NCBI GenBank assembly: GCA_032718475.1
Contig: JAUCBJ010007776.1
Coordinates: 1 to 64,000, forward strand
Source: Nemertoderma westbladi
Taxonomy: Eukaryota; Xenacoelomorpha; Nemertodermatida; Nemertodermatidae
Direction: 5' to 3'
DNA length: 64,000 bases
Shown here: piece after piece, positions 24,801 to 36,476 of the stretch
Layout: every line of letters begins with the position of its first letter
Numbering within the stretch: the stretch's first letter is position 1
Made by a program: the position numbers and the translations under genes
The notes under the pieces: model-generated
The model's database searches: none
Told to the model about the DNA's origin: nothing
What the model saw: the letters and a program-made list of their open reading frames with translations, nothing else

Positions 24801-27657
24801 CACACTATGTTAGGTCTCAATAAACCACCCACACCCGTGAGATACATAACAGCAGCACACTATGTTAGGTCTCAATAAACCACCCACACCCGTGAGATAC
24901 ATAACAGCAGCACACTATGTTAGGTCTCAATAAACCACCCACACCCGTGAGATACATAACAGCAGCACACTATGTTAGGTCTCAATAAACCACCCACACC
25001 CGGGAGATACATAACAGCAGCACACTATGTTAGGTCTCAATAAACCACCCACACCCGGGAGATACATAACAGTAGCACACTATGTTAGGTCTCAATAAAC
25101 CACCCACACCCGTGAGATACATAACAGCAGCACACTATGTTAGGTCTCAATAAACCACCCACACCCGGGAGATACATAACAGCAGCACACTATGTTAGGT
25201 CTCAATAAACCACCCACACCCGGGAGATACATAACAGCAGCACACTATGTTAGGTCTCAATAAACCACCCACACCCGTGAGATACATAACAGCAGCACAC
25301 TATGTTAGGTCTCAATAAACCACCCACACCCGGGAGATACATAACAGCAGCACACTATGTTAGGTCTCAATAAACCACCCACACCCGTGAGATACATAAC
25401 AGCAGCACACTATGTTAGGTCTCAATAAACCACCCACACTCGTGAGATACATAACAGCAGCACACTATGTTAGGTCTCAATAAACCACCCACACCCGGGA
25501 GATACATAACAGCAGCACACTATGTTAGGTCTCAATAAACCACCCACACCCGTGAGATACATAACAGCAGCACACTATGTTAGGTATCAATAAACCACCC
25601 ACACCCTCAATAAACCACCCACACCCGTGAGATACATAACAGCAGCACACTATGTTAGGTCTCAATAAACCACCCACACAGGTGAGATACATAACAGTAG
25701 CACACTATGTTAGGTCTTAATAAACCACCCACACAGGTGAGATACATAACAGTAGCACACTATGTTAGGTCTCAATAAACCACCCACACCCGTGAGATAC
25801 ATAACAGCAGCACACTATGTTAGGTCTCAATAAACCACCCACACCCGTGAGATACATAACAGCAGCACACTATGTTAGGTCTCAATAAACCACCCACACC
25901 CGTGAGATACATAACAGCAGCACACTATGTTAGGTCTCAATAAACCACCCACACCCGTGAGATACATAACAGCAGCACACTATGTTAGGTCTCAATAAAC
26001 CACCCACACCCGTGAGATACATAACAGCAGCACACTATGTTAGGTATCAATAAACCACCCACACCCTCAATAAACCACCCACACCCGTGAGATACATAAC
26101 AGCAGCACACTATGTTAGGTATCAATAAACCACCCACACCCTCAATAAACCACCCACACCCGTGAGATACATAACAGCAGCACACTATGTTAGGTCTCAA
26201 TAAACCACCCACACAGGTGAGATACATAACAGCAGCACACTATGTTAGGTCTCAATAAACCACCCACACCCGTGAGATACATAACAGCAGCACACTATGT
26301 TAGGTCTCAATAAACCACCCACACAGGTGAGATACATAACAGTAGCACACTATGTTAGGTCTCAATAAACCACCCACACAGGTGAGATACATAACAGTAG
26401 CACACTATGTTAGGTCTCAATAAACCACCCACACCCGTGAGATACATAACAGCAGCACACTATGTTAGGTCTCAATAAACCACCCACACCCGTGAGATAC
26501 ATAACAGCAGCACACTATATTAGGTCTCAATAAACCACCCACACCCGTGAGATACATAACAGCAGCACACTATGTTAGGTCTCAATAAACCACCCACACC
26601 CGTGAGATACATAACAGCAGCACACTATGTTAGGTCTCAATAAACCACCCACACCCGGGAGATACATAACAGCAGCACACTATGTTAGGTCTCAATAAAC
26701 CACCCACACCCGTGAGATACATAACAGCAGCACACTATGTTAGGTCTCAATAAACCACCCACACCCGTGAGATACATAACAGCAGCACACTATGTTAGGT
26801 CTCAATAAACCACCCACACCCGTGAGATACATAACAGCAGCACACTATGTTAGGTCTCAATAAACCACCCACACCCGTGAGATACATAACAGCAGCACAC
26901 TATGTTAGGTCTCAATAAACCACCCACACCCGTGAGATACATAACAGCAGCACACTATGTTAGGTCTCAATAAACCACCCACACCCGTGAGATACATAAC
27001 AGCAGCACACTATGTTAGGTCTCAATAAACCACCCACACCCGTGAGATACATAACAGCAGCACACTATGTTAGGTCTCAATAAACCACCCACACCCGTGA
27101 GATACATAACAGCAGCACACTATGTTAGGTCTCAATAAACCACCCACACCCGTGAGATACATAACAGCAGCACACTATGTTAGGTCTCAATAAACCACCC
27201 ACACCCGTGAGATACATAACAGCAGCACACTATGTTAGGTCTCAATAAACCACCCACACCCGTGAGATACATAACAGCAGCACACTATGTTAGGTCTCAA
27301 TAAACCACCCACACCCGTGAGATACATAACAGCAGCACACTATGTTAGGTCTCAATAAACCACCCACACCCGTGAGATACATAACAGCAGCACACTATGT
27401 TAGGTCTCAATAAACCACCCGCACCCGTGAGATACATAACAGCAGCACACTATGTTAGGTCTCAATAAAACACCCACACCCGTGATATACATAACAGCAG
27501 CACACTATGTTAGGTCTCAATAAACCACCCACACCCTTGAGATACATAACAGCAGCACACTATGTTAGGTCTCAATAAACCACCCGCACCCGTGAGATAC
27601 ATAACAGCAGCACACTATGTTAGGTCTCAATAAAACACCCACACCCGTGATATACAT
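12858..27657 (+). repeat. 55-bp satellite array, 14.8 kb (about 268 copies)
   Basis: Head-to-tail 55-bp units with core GGTCTCAATAAACCACCC, then ACACCCGTGAGATACATAAC, then AGCAGCACACTATGTTA. Two positions carry the main variation: CCCG versus CAGG before TGAG, and CAGCAGC versus CAGTAGC. The CAGG and CAGTAGC types dominate up to about 20 kb; CCCG, including a CCCGGGAG subtype, dominates 21.4-25.6 kb. A 21-bp internal duplication (CCCTCAATAAACCACCCACA) occurs at about 20815, 21167, 22833, 25605, 26065 and 26132. Single-base insertions occur near 17845 and 18118. Every unit holds AATAAA on the plus strand. Confidence 0.97.
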
Positions 27658-27821
27658 ACATAACAACACTGTAGGGGCGGTGCGTTTTTTACTTTTTTCG
27701 ATTTCATTTTTCTACCGGTGCGCAAAATTTGCCAAATGGTAAAAAATTAAGGCTCAAAAAATTTCTCTAAATTTCATCGATATCTTGACAGATCCCAAGG
27801 GGGTTGAAATATTATGCCTTT

Positions 27822-28830
27822 GCGATGCACCACAATGAAATTTATAACAATATTACACATTAATGAAAGATCAATGACTCAAGAAATATCTTCCTGCATG
27901 CATCAAATGGGTCCAAAATTAGTTTGATACCAAAAGTGTAATTTTTGGATCAAGGGAACTAGTGCCACAGGCACATGCCCAGAACCTACCATTTGGCGCA
28001 AGTGTTCTCAATTGAATTCTCAATTTTCGCGATGGCCAACTTTTAGTTCTCCTACAGCTTTAATATTATCCTAAATAAAAATCAATACAATAAATAAAAC
28101 AATGTGTTCACTAAAAATTATACTTTGAATTATCTCAAGGAATCAAGAATATACACATCATAGAAATGATCAATGTAGTGGGTGTAGACACCTTCAAAAT
28201 AAGAGTAGAGTCATTAGTTCTTGAGTTATTTTACAAAATGTCAAGACTATATCCACCAATTAATACTTGATATTGAGTTGACCTATTCCACACATTTTGT
28301 ACAAAAACTATAGTGAATTAATCACTACTCTTTAATTTTGAAGGTCTCTGTATACACTAAATCAATTTGTTGCAGTGATGTGTTTATTTTAGATGCCTTT
28401 AGATAATATTTTTTAATAATAGGTAATAATGAGTAACGTTTTTATGTATTTGTCTATAAATCATCAAGGCACTCATGTTGACTTGTGACATACATAATAT
28501 GTTCTGTAATATCTCAAGAACTATTCGCTCTGCTGTTTTTTATGGTGTCTACCACCACTAAATCGGTCATTGCGGTTCTAATGAGCATAATATTAATGCA
28601 GTATGAAAACTAAAAGTTGTCCATTGCCAAAATTAAGAATAATCGTTACTTGCGCCAAACAGTAAGGTTCTGGCCATGTGCCTGTGGCACTACTTCCCTT
28701 GGTCCCAAAATCAAAATTTTGGTATCTAACTAAGTTTGGACCCATTTGATGCATGCAGGAAGTTATTTATTGAGTGATTTATCTCTCATCATTGTGTTAT
28801 ATTGTTATAAATTTCATTATGGTGCATCGC
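27822..28830. mobile_element. 1-kb palindromic (fold-back) element
   Basis: The left arm from GCGATGCACC at 27822 matches the reverse complement of the right arm ending at 28830. Shared blocks include GAAATTTATAACAATAT, TTCCTGCATGCATCAAATGG, AGTGCCACAGGCACATG, TTTGGCGCAAGT and TAGTTCTTGAG. The arms are about 400 bp, imperfect, with an 80-bp indel. The centre is itself an inverted repeat: GTAGACACCTTCAAAATAAG near 28183 faces CTTTAATTTTGAAGGTCTCT near 28330. No protein is encoded. The left flank 27658-27821 and the short right flank show no gene. Confidence 0.8.
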
Positions 28831-28842
28831 GATGGCTCAAAA

Positions 28843-28882
28843 TTAAACCAACCACACCCGAGAGATATTCAACCCTATGCTA
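28843..28882 (+). repeat. Satellite fragment with LINE target-site duplication
   Basis: AAACCAACCACACCCG-AGAGATATTCAACCC is a piece of the 47-bp satellite unit that resumes at 32478. Its last 12 bp, AACCCTATGCTA (28871-28882), recur at 32478-32489 on the far side of the LINE, giving a 12-bp target-site duplication. Confidence 0.85.
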
Positions 28883-29020
28883 CTACTACTACTACTAGGT
28901 CGAGCGAACTCGAACAGTGGAAATGAGATCCTTCCAGGCTTCCCGATTCTCCAACTACTACTAGGTCGAGCGAACTCGAACAGTGGAAATGAGATCCTTC
29001 CAGGCTTCCCGATTCTCCAT
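28881..29020 (-). repeat. LINE 3' end: 66-bp tandem duplication and (TAG)n tail
   Basis: GGTCGAGCGAACTCGAACAG begins at 28898 and again at 28964, so the last 66 bp (end of the coding region plus TAGTAGTAG) are doubled. On the minus strand the element then ends in a run of TAG triplets at 28881-28896. The element has essentially no other 3' UTR. The same doubled end is present in the plus-strand copy at 5108-5253. Confidence 0.9.
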
Positions 29021-30723
29021 AGTTGTCGCAATTTCGTTTCTCCCAAGTTCAGTATCCCTTTCAAGTTGATCTATATATGTTATGGCAGGTCGTCCACGAC
29101 TACGCTTTCCATGAGTTGGTTGCCAGAGAAGTAGATCTGGTATGACCTCGTCTTTACTTCGCCAACAGTGCCCACTGAATCTTAATCTGCGTTCACGGAG
29201 GGTGGTTGATACAGGTGGTATTGTACCATAAAGCTCGGCGTTTGTCATGTGTTGTCTCCAGCTGATGTTTAGGGCTGCCCTTAGTAGTCTTGTGTAGCAA
29301 CCATCAATTCGTTGTTCAAGTGATTTAGTCAGTGTCCAGGTCTCACCCCCGTATAAAAATACACTTTCCACTGTGGCTCGAAAGAACTTGGTCTTCAGGT
29401 GCCTGGAGAGATCTGATTTCCAGATGGTATCCATTTTTGATAGAGCTAACCAAGCCTTTGCTTTCCTAACTTCTATGTCCTTTTTGCTACTCTCTATCCA
29501 TGATCCAAGGTAGTGGAAGTCATCGACCTGCCTTAGTTGATTATTATCAATGGTTGTCAAGTTTCCATCAACATTAAAGGTCATGAATTCGGTCTTGGTA
29601 GCATTTATATGCAATCCAACCTCCTTAGCAGCCCTCTCCACTTTATTTAGTAGAAGCTGTGCATCTGCTAGCGTATTAGAGAGCAGGGCGATGTCATCCG
29701 CAAAGTCGGTGTCTGTGACTGTAGTTGCCGGATATCTACTACTTCTGCGTTCTTGAAGTGTGAATCCCAGATCTTCACCCTTTGTGGCCGTCCTCATTGC
29801 GTAATTCAGCACAATTACAAATAGTAATGGTGCTAATGTGTCACCTTGCAGTACGCCAGCCAGGATTGAGAAAAACTCAGTTTCACCATCTGGTGAGAGT
29901 ACAGCGCTTCTGTGTCACAATATAGCAATCCAATGCCAGCAACAATTACTTCTGGTATTCCATAAGCTTTTAGGATTTCAAGCATTTTACCTCTATGGAT
30001 GGAGTCGAATGCCTTCTTGAAGTCCACAAAAGTCATGACTGCGGGGAGATTCTTTGACTTAATTCCTTCAATCAGTCTCCGTAGTGCAAGTATCTGAGCT
30101 ATTGTTGATCTACTTGGTCGAAATCCGTTTTGGCTCTTACGCAGTAGTTTCTCTATGTGAGGCCTAATCCTATATAGAATCATTTTATTGTATATTTTGG
30201 CAGCTACCACAAGCAGACAGATCCCACGATGGTTTGTTGGTATACCGAGGTCTCCTTTCTCGGGGAGAGGCTTTAGTTGACCTTTAGTCCAAATTGGTGG
30301 TGGCTTTTACCCTTTTAACATCCGATTGCAAACATTCAATAATGGTCTATTTAGCACTCCGGGTTTCCATACCTCCGCAGGGATTTCATCTAATCCACTC
30401 GCTTTATTATTGGACATGCTTTTAATGCTTCTTTGGAGTTCGGCAGGTGTGAAGTCCCCTGTTTCTATAGGTAGTGTCTTGTCATATATTTTCCTTGTAG
30501 GGCTGACCTCGATGTTTGGTGGCTGCCCAAGCAAGTTGCTGAAGTGATTTTTCCACTTCCCAACACGTTCTTCAGGACTATCGGCTTTGATGCGCCCCTT
30601 TGCACAACTTTTCCGACCAGATACCTCATTTACAGTTTGCCAGGTAAGTCTTGATTGTTGCTGTATGTGAGCAGTTGTAATTGCTTCAGTTTTATCCTGT
30701 ATATACTTTTCCTGGCTGATGTT
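28961..30723 (-). pseudogene. LINE reverse transcriptase, broken
   Basis: Continues the endonuclease frame after the TAG at 30724-30726. Visible: NNKASGLDEIPAEVWK (start of the RT domain), QNGFRPSRSTIAQ, motif A FVDFKKAFDS, and after a frameshift near 29900 GVLQGDTLAPLLF, then motif C FADDIALLS and the C-terminal region YLGSWI to RGRPAITYID. A second stop (TAA, 30307-30309) lies before the GLDEIP-to-QNGFRP junction. All catalytic motifs survive in pieces, so decay is recent. Confidence 0.9.
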
Positions 30724-32040
30724 CTAGGCCAATTTAAGATCGTCCTTAGCTTTCTCAACCTTGTTAATGTTTTCGGTTGTTGGTTGTTCGGTTTTAACTT
30801 TGTAGGCTATCTTAAGATCTTCTCTCTTACAAGTAACCTCAGAGTTTTGCCATGGCACATACTGTTTTCGTTTAGGTTTCTGGGGGATATGCCTCTTAGC
30901 TGATTCCTTGTGGGCTGTTATTATATTCTGGTATATTGAATCGGTGGATTGGTCTTCATCCATTGACTGAAGTGCTTCAAAGCGGTTTTGAACTTCTACT
31001 GTATAAGCATCCTTTACAGCATTGTCAGTTCTGAGTTTCTCCCAGTCATAGTTGATTTGCTTGCTTGTCCTGGGTTTCTCCCAGTCATAGTTGATTTGCT
31101 TGCTTGTCCTGGGTTTGCTGGCTCTCAAACTGAGTCTGATCTCTGCAGTCACAATTCTGTGGTCCGAACCAATTAGGTTGAACGAGCTGTATGCCTCGCA
31201 GTTGATCATGCTATTTCTCCACTTTTTGTTTATAAGGATGTAATCCAGTTGTGCTTTGGTTCCATTAGGGTATTGAAAGGTCCATAGCTTCCCCTTACTC
31301 TTTTCGAATGTGTTGTTTGTTGGTATCAATTCACATTCTTCCATTAGGTCTAAGAGTAAGTACCCATTTATGTTAGAACTGGTGTTATAGGTGTAACCCT
31401 TGATGTCTTCTGGGCCAATTTGCGCATTCAGGTCACCAGCAATGACTTTAACATTGTGTTTCGGGATGTCCTTAATAAGTCCAGTCAGTTCTTCATAAAA
31501 CTTGACTGCTTGTTCTGGCTCTGATGCATTGGTTGGACTGTAGCAACATATAACTGTTGTCTTGGGATTCCCATCAAATGTTGCGATCATAACCCTGGAA
31601 TTTATAGATTCGATGTTGTTTAGGGTCTTAAGTGCAAATGGGCTTAGCAGAATTCCTACTCCACCAATTGATGCATTGGCCGAGTTTCTTACTGCTGAGC
31701 TTGTTACTAACGTCCATCCATTTCCAATGTCATTGTACTTCATGGCAGTGTCTTCATGACAAATCCGATGTTCTTGGATGCAGATGATGTCGATGTTATA
31801 TTCCATTGCCAGAGCGACCATGTCACCCTGTTTGCTCTGTGCTTTCAGCGTGCGTGCGTTCATTGTAGCAATCTTTAGTGTCTTTTTACATTTCAACAGG
31901 TTGGTTCTTCTTTCTTCTCTGTCTTCTGTTCCAGTAGCCAATTTATCGACCCCAGCCTCGTGTACCACTGAGGGACGCGGTCCTTGTTGACCCGGGCGAC
32001 GACCGAGCCGGTATTTCTCCTGGAGGGTTCTCATACTCAT
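30724..32040 (-). CDS. LINE endonuclease (APE-type), intact ORF of 438 codons
   Basis: The endonuclease nicks target DNA so that the element's RNA can be copied at the break. Around residues 55-290 the APE motifs are in order: ATMNARTL, CIQEHRI (catalytic Glu), CYSPTN, GDLNAQIG, LDYILINKKW and GSDHRIV (catalytic Asp-His). The start Met at 32040 is the first in frame and is preceded by a leader without coding signs. A 13-residue segment (RTSKQINYDWEKP) is tandemly doubled by a 39-bp duplication at about 31036-31113. The frame closes with a TAG at 30724 that truncates the normal fusion to RT. Plus-strand frames over 31562-31990 are shadows. Confidence 0.92.
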   Translation of the reverse strand: MSMRTLQEKYRLGRRPGQQGPRPSVVHEAGVDKLATGTEDREERRTNLLKCKKTLKIATMNARTLKAQSKQGDMVALAMEYNIDIICIQEHRICHEDTAMKYNDIGNGWTLVTSSAVRNSANASIGGVGILLSPFALKTLNNIESINSRVMIATFDGNPKTTVICCYSPTNASEPEQAVKFYEELTGLIKDIPKHNVKVIAGDLNAQIGPEDIKGYTYNTSSNINGYLLLDLMEECELIPTNNTFEKSKGKLWTFQYPNGTKAQLDYILINKKWRNSMINCEAYSSFNLIGSDHRIVTAEIRLSLRASKPRTSKQINYDWEKPRTSKQINYDWEKLRTDNAVKDAYTVEVQNRFEALQSMDEDQSTDSIYQNIITAHKESAKRHIPQKPKRKQYVPWQNSEVTCKREDLKIAYKVKTEQPTTENINKVEKAKDDLKLA

Positions 32041-32477
32041 CTTTCAGTTGCGGGTGTAAACCGCTTGTGGTCGCAACTCCTACAAGCGTCTTCGCAGTAG
32101 GTCGCCGTTGGTTGATTACCTTCCGCCGACCTTGTCAGCCGACTGTAGGGGTCCATTTGTTACACCCTGAACCAAGTGTGCCTCCTGGGTTAGGTTACCT
32201 AACACTGGTAGAGGAGCATCCAGTATAGACAGGGCGGGGCTTGTATCATCTCTAATGCAGATGCGTATCAAGCCTTTGCCTTCAATGGTGCCCTAGGCGC
32301 TATAGCCCTCAATGACTTATTTAGTTGACGGGGCTGAACCAACCCACTCTTGATCAACTAAATAATGAATAGACTATGCTTATCGGGCCTGCCCTACTGG
32401 GCTGACAGCTACAGGTAGTACCACATTACTGCCATAGTGGTAGCAGGATCTGGGGACCTGACCTGACCGCATAACCT

Positions 32478-35112
32478 AACCCTATGCTAGGTCTCAATAA
32501 ACCAACCACACCCGTGAGATATTCAACCCTATGCTAGGTCTCAATAAACCAACCACACCCGTTAGGTCTCAATAAACCAACCACACCCGCTAGGTTTCAA
32601 TAAACCAACCACACCCGCTAGGTCTCAATAAACCAACCACACCCGCTAGGTCTCAATAAACCAACCACACCCGCTAGGTCTCAATAAACCAACCACACCC
32701 GCTAGGTCTCAATAAACCAACCACACCCGCTAGGTCTCAATAAACCAACCACACCCGTTAGGTCTCAATAAACCAACCACACCCGCTAGGTCTCAATAAA
32801 CCAACCACACCCGCTAGGTCTCAATAAACCAACCACACCCGTTAGGTCTCAATAAACCAACCACACCCGCTAGGTCTCAATAAACCAACCACACCCGCTA
32901 GGTCTCAATAAACCAACCACACCCGTTAGGTCTCAATAAACCAACCACACCCGCTAGGTCTCAATAAACCAACCACACCCGCTAGGTCTCAATAAACCAA
33001 CCACACCCGCTAGGTCTCAATAAACCAACCACACCCGCTAGGTCTCAATAAACCAACCACACCCGCTAGGTCTCAATAAACCAACCACACCCGTTAGGTC
33101 TCAATAAACCAACCACACCCGCTAGGTCTCAATAAACCAACCACACCCGCTAGGTCTCAATAAACCAACCACACCCGCTAGGTCTCAATAAACCAACCAC
33201 ACCCGCTAGGTCTCAATAAACCAACCACACCCGCTAGGTCTCAATAAACCAACCACACCCGCTAGGTCTCAATAAACCAACCACACCCGCTAGGTCTCAA
33301 TAAACCAACCACACCCGTTAGGTCTCAATAAACCAACCACACCCGCTAGGTCTCAATAAACCAACCACACCCGCTAGGTCTCAATAAACCAACCACACCC
33401 GCTAGGTCTCAATAAACCAACCACACCCGCTAGGTCTCAATAAACCAACCACACCCGCTAGGTCTCAATAAACCAACCACACCCGCTAGGTCTCAATAAA
33501 CCAACCACACCCGCTAGGTCTCAATAAACCAACCACACCCGTTAGGTCTCAATAAACCAACCACACCCGCTAGGTCTCAATAAACCAACCACACCCGCTA
33601 GGTCTCAATAAACCAACCACACCCGCTAGGTCTCAATAAACCAACCACACCCGCTAGGTCTCAATAAACCAACCACACCCGCTAGGTCTCAATAAACCAA
33701 CCACACCCGCTAGGTCTCAATAAACCAACCACACCCGCTAGGTCTCAATAAACCAACCACACCCGCTAGGTCTCAATAAACCAACCACACCCGCTAGGTC
33801 TCAATAAACCAACCACACCCGCTAGGTCTCAATAAACCAACCACACCCGCTAGGTCTCAATAAACCAACCACACCCGCTAGGTCTCAATAAACCAACCAC
33901 ACGCGTTAGGTCTCAATAAACCAACCACACCCGCTAGGTCTCAATAAACCAACCACACCCGCTAGGTCTCAATAAACCAACCACACCCGTTAGGTCTCAA
34001 TAAACCAACCACACCCGCTAGGTCTCAATAAACCAACCACACCCGCTAGGTCTCAATAAACCAACCACACCCGTTAGGTCTCAATAAACCAACCACACCC
34101 GCTAGGTCTCAATAAACCAACCACACCCGCTAGGTCTCAATAAACCAACCACACCCGCTAGGTCTCAATAAACCAACCACACCCGCTAGGTCTCAATAAA
34201 CCAACCACACCCGCTAGGTCTCAATAAACCAACCACACCCGTTAGGTCTCAATAAACCAACCACACCCGCTAGGTCTCAATAAACCAACCACACCCGCTA
34301 GGTCTCAATAAACCAACCACACCCGCTAGGTCTCAATAAACCAACCACACCCGCTAGGTCTCAATAAACCAACCACACCCGCTAGGTCTCAATAAACCAA
34401 CCACACCCGCTAGGTCTCAATAAACCAACCACACCCGCTAGGTCTCAATAAACCAACCACACCCGTTAGGTCTCAATAAACCAACCACACCCGCTAGGTC
34501 TCAATAAACCAACCACACCCGCTAGGTCTCAATAAACCAACCACACCCGCTAGGTCTCAATAAACCAACCACACCCGCTAGGTCTCAATAAACCAACCAC
34601 ACCCGCTAGGTCTCAATAAACCAACCACACCCGCTAGGTCTCAATAAACCAACCACACCCGCTAGGTCTCAATAAACCAACCACACCCGTTAGGTCTCAA
34701 TAAACCAACCACACCCGCTAGGTCTCAATAAACCAACCACACCCGCTAGGTCTCAATAAACCAACCACACCCGCTAGGTCTCAATAAACCAACCACACCC
34801 GCTAGGTCTCAATAAACCAACCACACCCGCTAGGTCTCAATAAACCAACCACACCCGCTAGGTCTCAATAAACCAACCACACCCGCTAGGTCTCAATAAA
34901 CCAACCACACCCGCTAGGTCTCAATAAACCAACCACACCCGCTAGGTCTCAATAAACCAACCACACCCGCTAGGTCTCAATAAACCAACCACACCCGCTA
35001 GGTCTCAATAAACCAACCACACCCGCTAGGTCTCAATAAACCAACCACACCCGCTAGGTCTCAATAAACCAACCACACCCGCTAGGTCTCAATAAACCAA
35101 CCACACTCGCTA
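32478..35112 (+). repeat. 28-bp satellite array (about 93 copies)
   Basis: Begins with one 47-bp unit ending GTGAGATATTCAACCCTATG, then shifts to 28-bp units of core GGTCTCAATAAACCAACC plus ACACCCGCTA. A C/T variant (CCCGCTAGG or CCCGTTAGG) is the main difference; one ACGCG and one TTTCAATA unit are also seen. The first 27 bases match the start of the 55-bp satellite at 12858-27657, so this is a shortened derivative. Each unit again has AATAAA on the plus strand. Confidence 0.97.
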
Positions 35113-35212
35113 GATGTGAGATATTTTGTTTTACTTACTTATAACTATATTTTAATTTTAATATTCAATATAATATATTATTCAGAATATCCAAATTTTT
35201 CACTGAATTTTT

Positions 35213-35596
35213 CAGATTAACCCCAACTGAAACCCTTTTTCCCTTGCCTAGATTTTAGATTAACCCCAACTGAAACCCTTTTTCCCTTGCGTAGATTTCA
35301 GATTAACCCCAAGTGAAACCCTTTTTCCCTTGCCTAGATTTCAGATTAACCCCAACTGAAACCCTTTTTCCCTTGCGTAGATTTCAGATTAACCCAAACT
35401 GAAACCCTTTTTCCCTTGCCTAGATTTCAGATTAACCCCAAGTGAAACCCTTTTTCCCTTGCCTAGATTTCAGATTAACCCCAACTGAAACCCTTTTTCC
35501 CTTGCCTAGATTTCAGATTGACCCCAACTGAATCCCTTTTTCCCTTGCCTAGATTTCAGATTAACCCCAACTGAAACCCTTTTTCCCTTGCCTAGA
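35213..35596 (+). repeat. 43-bp tandem array (about 9 copies)
   Basis: Units of GATTAACCCCAACTGAAACC followed by CTTTTTCCCTTGCCTAGATT. Variants are CCAAGTG for CCAACTG and GCGTAG for GCCTAG. Not related by eye to the neighbouring satellites. Confidence 0.95.
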
Positions 35597-36330
35597 CCTA
35601 CTTAAATAAATAATTAAAAAATTTATTAACTTTTCAGGACAATGATATTGTGTGATTGATATATTTTGTAATAAAATGCTGGTGTTTTTGAATATTTTTT
35701 TCTTTAATTTAAAGTACTTATATACTTCGTGTTTGGACTTGTGCAATAATAATTAACCGCCTGTCACACCTATTTTTAACTCTTAATCAATTTTTCGGGT
35801 TGCAATTTAAATTTAACTCAGCTGGGGGGATTTCTTTCTCGTTTATCGTTAGTTATTATTCTAATTGATTAGTGTTTGATATCGAACTATTATTTGGTTC
35901 CTCGTTAAATTCAGATTATAATACCCCCACCGGCCCTATAATCATTGTATTAGGTACTTCAGTGAGATTTAATTATTTACTGTTACTTTAAACTTTTATA
36001 TTATTAATTAATTGCACCTTTAGTTATAATTAATAGTTTAATGTTATTTTAAGAGTTCAATGTAGCTGGTTATACGTCACGTTGTGTGTTTTATTTTATT
36101 GTTGTTATTAATTAATTAATTAGTTATATATCATAGTAATATCCAATATTATTTAGGCAGACAATATAAAGCTATTCGGTTGGATTGTAGTTGGATTATA
36201 TTTTACTTTGGTTAGAAACTAACGGCGGCATACCATTTCTTTTTACACACAAATTACGTATTTAATTTGTGTTTATTATATATTGTAAAATTATCGAAAT
36301 TTTCGGTGTTGTTTGGGTGATGTAAACAAT
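35597..36330. other. AT-rich spacer, no gene seen
   Basis: About 730 bp of AT-rich sequence with short non-coding frames; no recognisable feature. Confidence 0.6.
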
Positions 36331-36476
36331 AGTAACCAATGTTACAGTAACCAATGTTACAGTAACCAATGTTACAGTAACCAATGTTACAGTAACCAAT
36401 GTTACAGTAACCAATGTTACAGTAACCAATGTTACAGTAACCAATGTTACAGTAACCAATGTTACAGTAACCAATG
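36331..36476 (+). repeat. 15-bp minisatellite, left part (about 10 copies)
   Basis: Perfect units GTTACAGTAACCAAT. Each contains the palindrome GTTAC-A-GTAAC and CCAAT. It continues at 48500 on the other side of the BEL/Pao insertion. The last five bases, CAATG (36472-36476), are the target-site duplication. Confidence 0.95.

Larger units (their letters stand above)
28883..32477 (-). mobile_element. Near full-length endonuclease-type LINE
   Basis: A 3.6-kb non-LTR retrotransposon on the minus strand. It has a 5' leader (32041-32477), an apurinic-like endonuclease, a reverse transcriptase with its C-terminal extension, and a 3' end that is a tandem duplication plus a (TAG)n tail. The 12-bp target duplication AACCCTATGCTA marks both ends. 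The endonuclease reading frame is intact, but the RT part has two stops and one frameshift, so this copy cannot move by itself. The YLGSWI / YGGETWTLTKSLEQR / RGRPAITYIDQL C-terminal region is of the type common in RTE-like elements of invertebrates and fish; the clade is an inference. Confidence 0.92.

Noticed and set aside
25985-26227. 80-codon frame in the 55-bp satellite
   Set aside because: Opened locally by the 21-bp internal duplications changing phase; not a gene.
12858-35112. CRISPR-like array
   Set aside because: No unique spacers; units are contiguous satellite copies in a eukaryotic genome.
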